Source of the DNA: UBA668 sp038328705
GTDB taxonomy: Bacteria; Actinomycetota; Acidimicrobiia; Acidimicrobiales; Ilumatobacteraceae
Direction of reading: 5' to 3'
DNA: 53,623 bases
Assembly: GCA_038328705.1 (NCBI GenBank)
Contig: JBBQMG010000008.1
Location: forward strand, 1 to 53,623
Below the pieces are notes generated by a model. The model did not search any database, was not told the DNA's origin, and was given only the letters and a program-made list of their open reading frames with translations. The first letter of the stretch is position 1. The number at the start of each line of letters is the position of its first letter. The position numbers and the translations under genes are program-made. This document shows positions 53,319 through 53,623 of this stretch, one piece after another.

Positions 53319-53623
53319 ATGTCTCTCCGCACGGCGATGGCTCATCGCAACCTTCTGTACCTGCTCTCCCTCAAGGAGCTACGCACCCGCTACAAGAAGT
53401 CCGTTCTTGGTTGGGCATGGAGCCTGCTGAATCCGCTTAGCCAGATGCTGATCTTCACGGTCATCTTCACCTACGTGTTCCAGCAATCACCACTTCCAGG
53501 TGACCCGAGCGGCCTGACGAACTTCCCGCTGTACTTCCTGTGCGGACTGCTGCCGTGGAACTTTTTCGCCATCACAACGTCCAGCGCGATGGGCAACGTG
53601 CAGGGTGGCGCGGGATTGATCAA
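53319..53623 (+). CDS. ABC-2 type polysaccharide/teichoic-acid exporter permease (cut by window edge)
   Basis: First 101 codons of an open frame with ATG 53319 and no stop before the window edge. MAHRNLLYLLSLKELRTRYKKSVLGW, then MLIFTVIFTYVFQ and LPWNFFAI match Wzm/TagG/RfbA-type ABC-2 permeases, which export lipid-linked glycans. The first two transmembrane helices are visible. The ATPase partner (Wzt/TagH-type) should follow downstream. The location beside gmd and glycosyltransferases supports polysaccharide export. A TAGACT box ends 10 nt before the ATG. Confidence 0.85.
   Translation, partial: MSLRTAMAHRNLLYLLSLKELRTRYKKSVLGWAWSLLNPLSQMLIFTVIFTYVFQQSPLPGDPSGLTNFPLYFLCGLLPWNFFAITTSSAMGNVQGGAGLI

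Overview
The window is high-GC DNA from an actinobacterium, most likely one of the Acidimicrobiia. This is an inference from the gene families, from the homodimeric AceE-type pyruvate dehydrogenase, from the ceoB/ceoC - permease - OB-fold neighbourhood known in other Actinobacteria, and from many genes with a TANNNT box only 6-8 nt before the start codon (leaderless-type promoters). I saw no rRNA, tRNA, CRISPR array or IS transposase.

Layout. 1-4.3 kb: a cut-off AbiEi-like gene, a copy of a palindromic repeat, a nitronate-monooxygenase-like flavoenzyme, an M20 peptidase and an MFS exporter. 4.25-9 kb (minus): dihydrolipoyl dehydrogenase, a 2-oxo-acid dehydrogenase E2, and a single-ORF LipB-LipA fusion that would lipoylate it; the matching E1 (aceE) lies at 35.9-38.7 kb. 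9-14.5 kb: a small secreted protein, DUF2277, OB-fold protein, paired TrkA-type subunits, an APC permease and a TIGR01777 SDR. 14.5-17.3 kb: VOC protein, YceI, a divergent MarR regulator and argJ. 17.4-26.8 kb: one 3,160-codon gene for a giant DUF11/SdrD-repeat surface protein with an IPATGG sorting-like C-terminus. 27-29.7 kb: DUF427, an SDR, and a DUF559 nuclease-fold gene bracketed by 58-nt hairpin repeats. 29.7-38.7 kb: RNase HI, an acyltransferase-SGNH protein, two secreted SGNH proteins and aceE.

38.7-53.6 kb is a cell-surface and glycan island: a secreted CAP-domain protein, a GT-C enzyme, four GT-A/GT-B glycosyltransferases, two methyltransferases, a MazEF-type module, another secreted protein, GDP-mannose 4,6-dehydratase, and the start of an ABC-2 polysaccharide/teichoic-acid-type exporter permease.

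The most distinctive features are: (1) four secreted proteins with unrelated N-terminal domains that each end in exactly three copies of a ~115-residue 'LDTR' module, one copy set being circularly permuted, which suggests a closed three-fold surface-binding domain; (2) the LipB-LipA fusion; (3) two dispersed intergenic repeat families, one built on a perfect 40-bp palindrome flanked by inverted 20-nt-period arrays, the other a 58-nt hairpin surrounding the DUF559 gene; (4) a DUF427 gene whose expected ATG is AGG.
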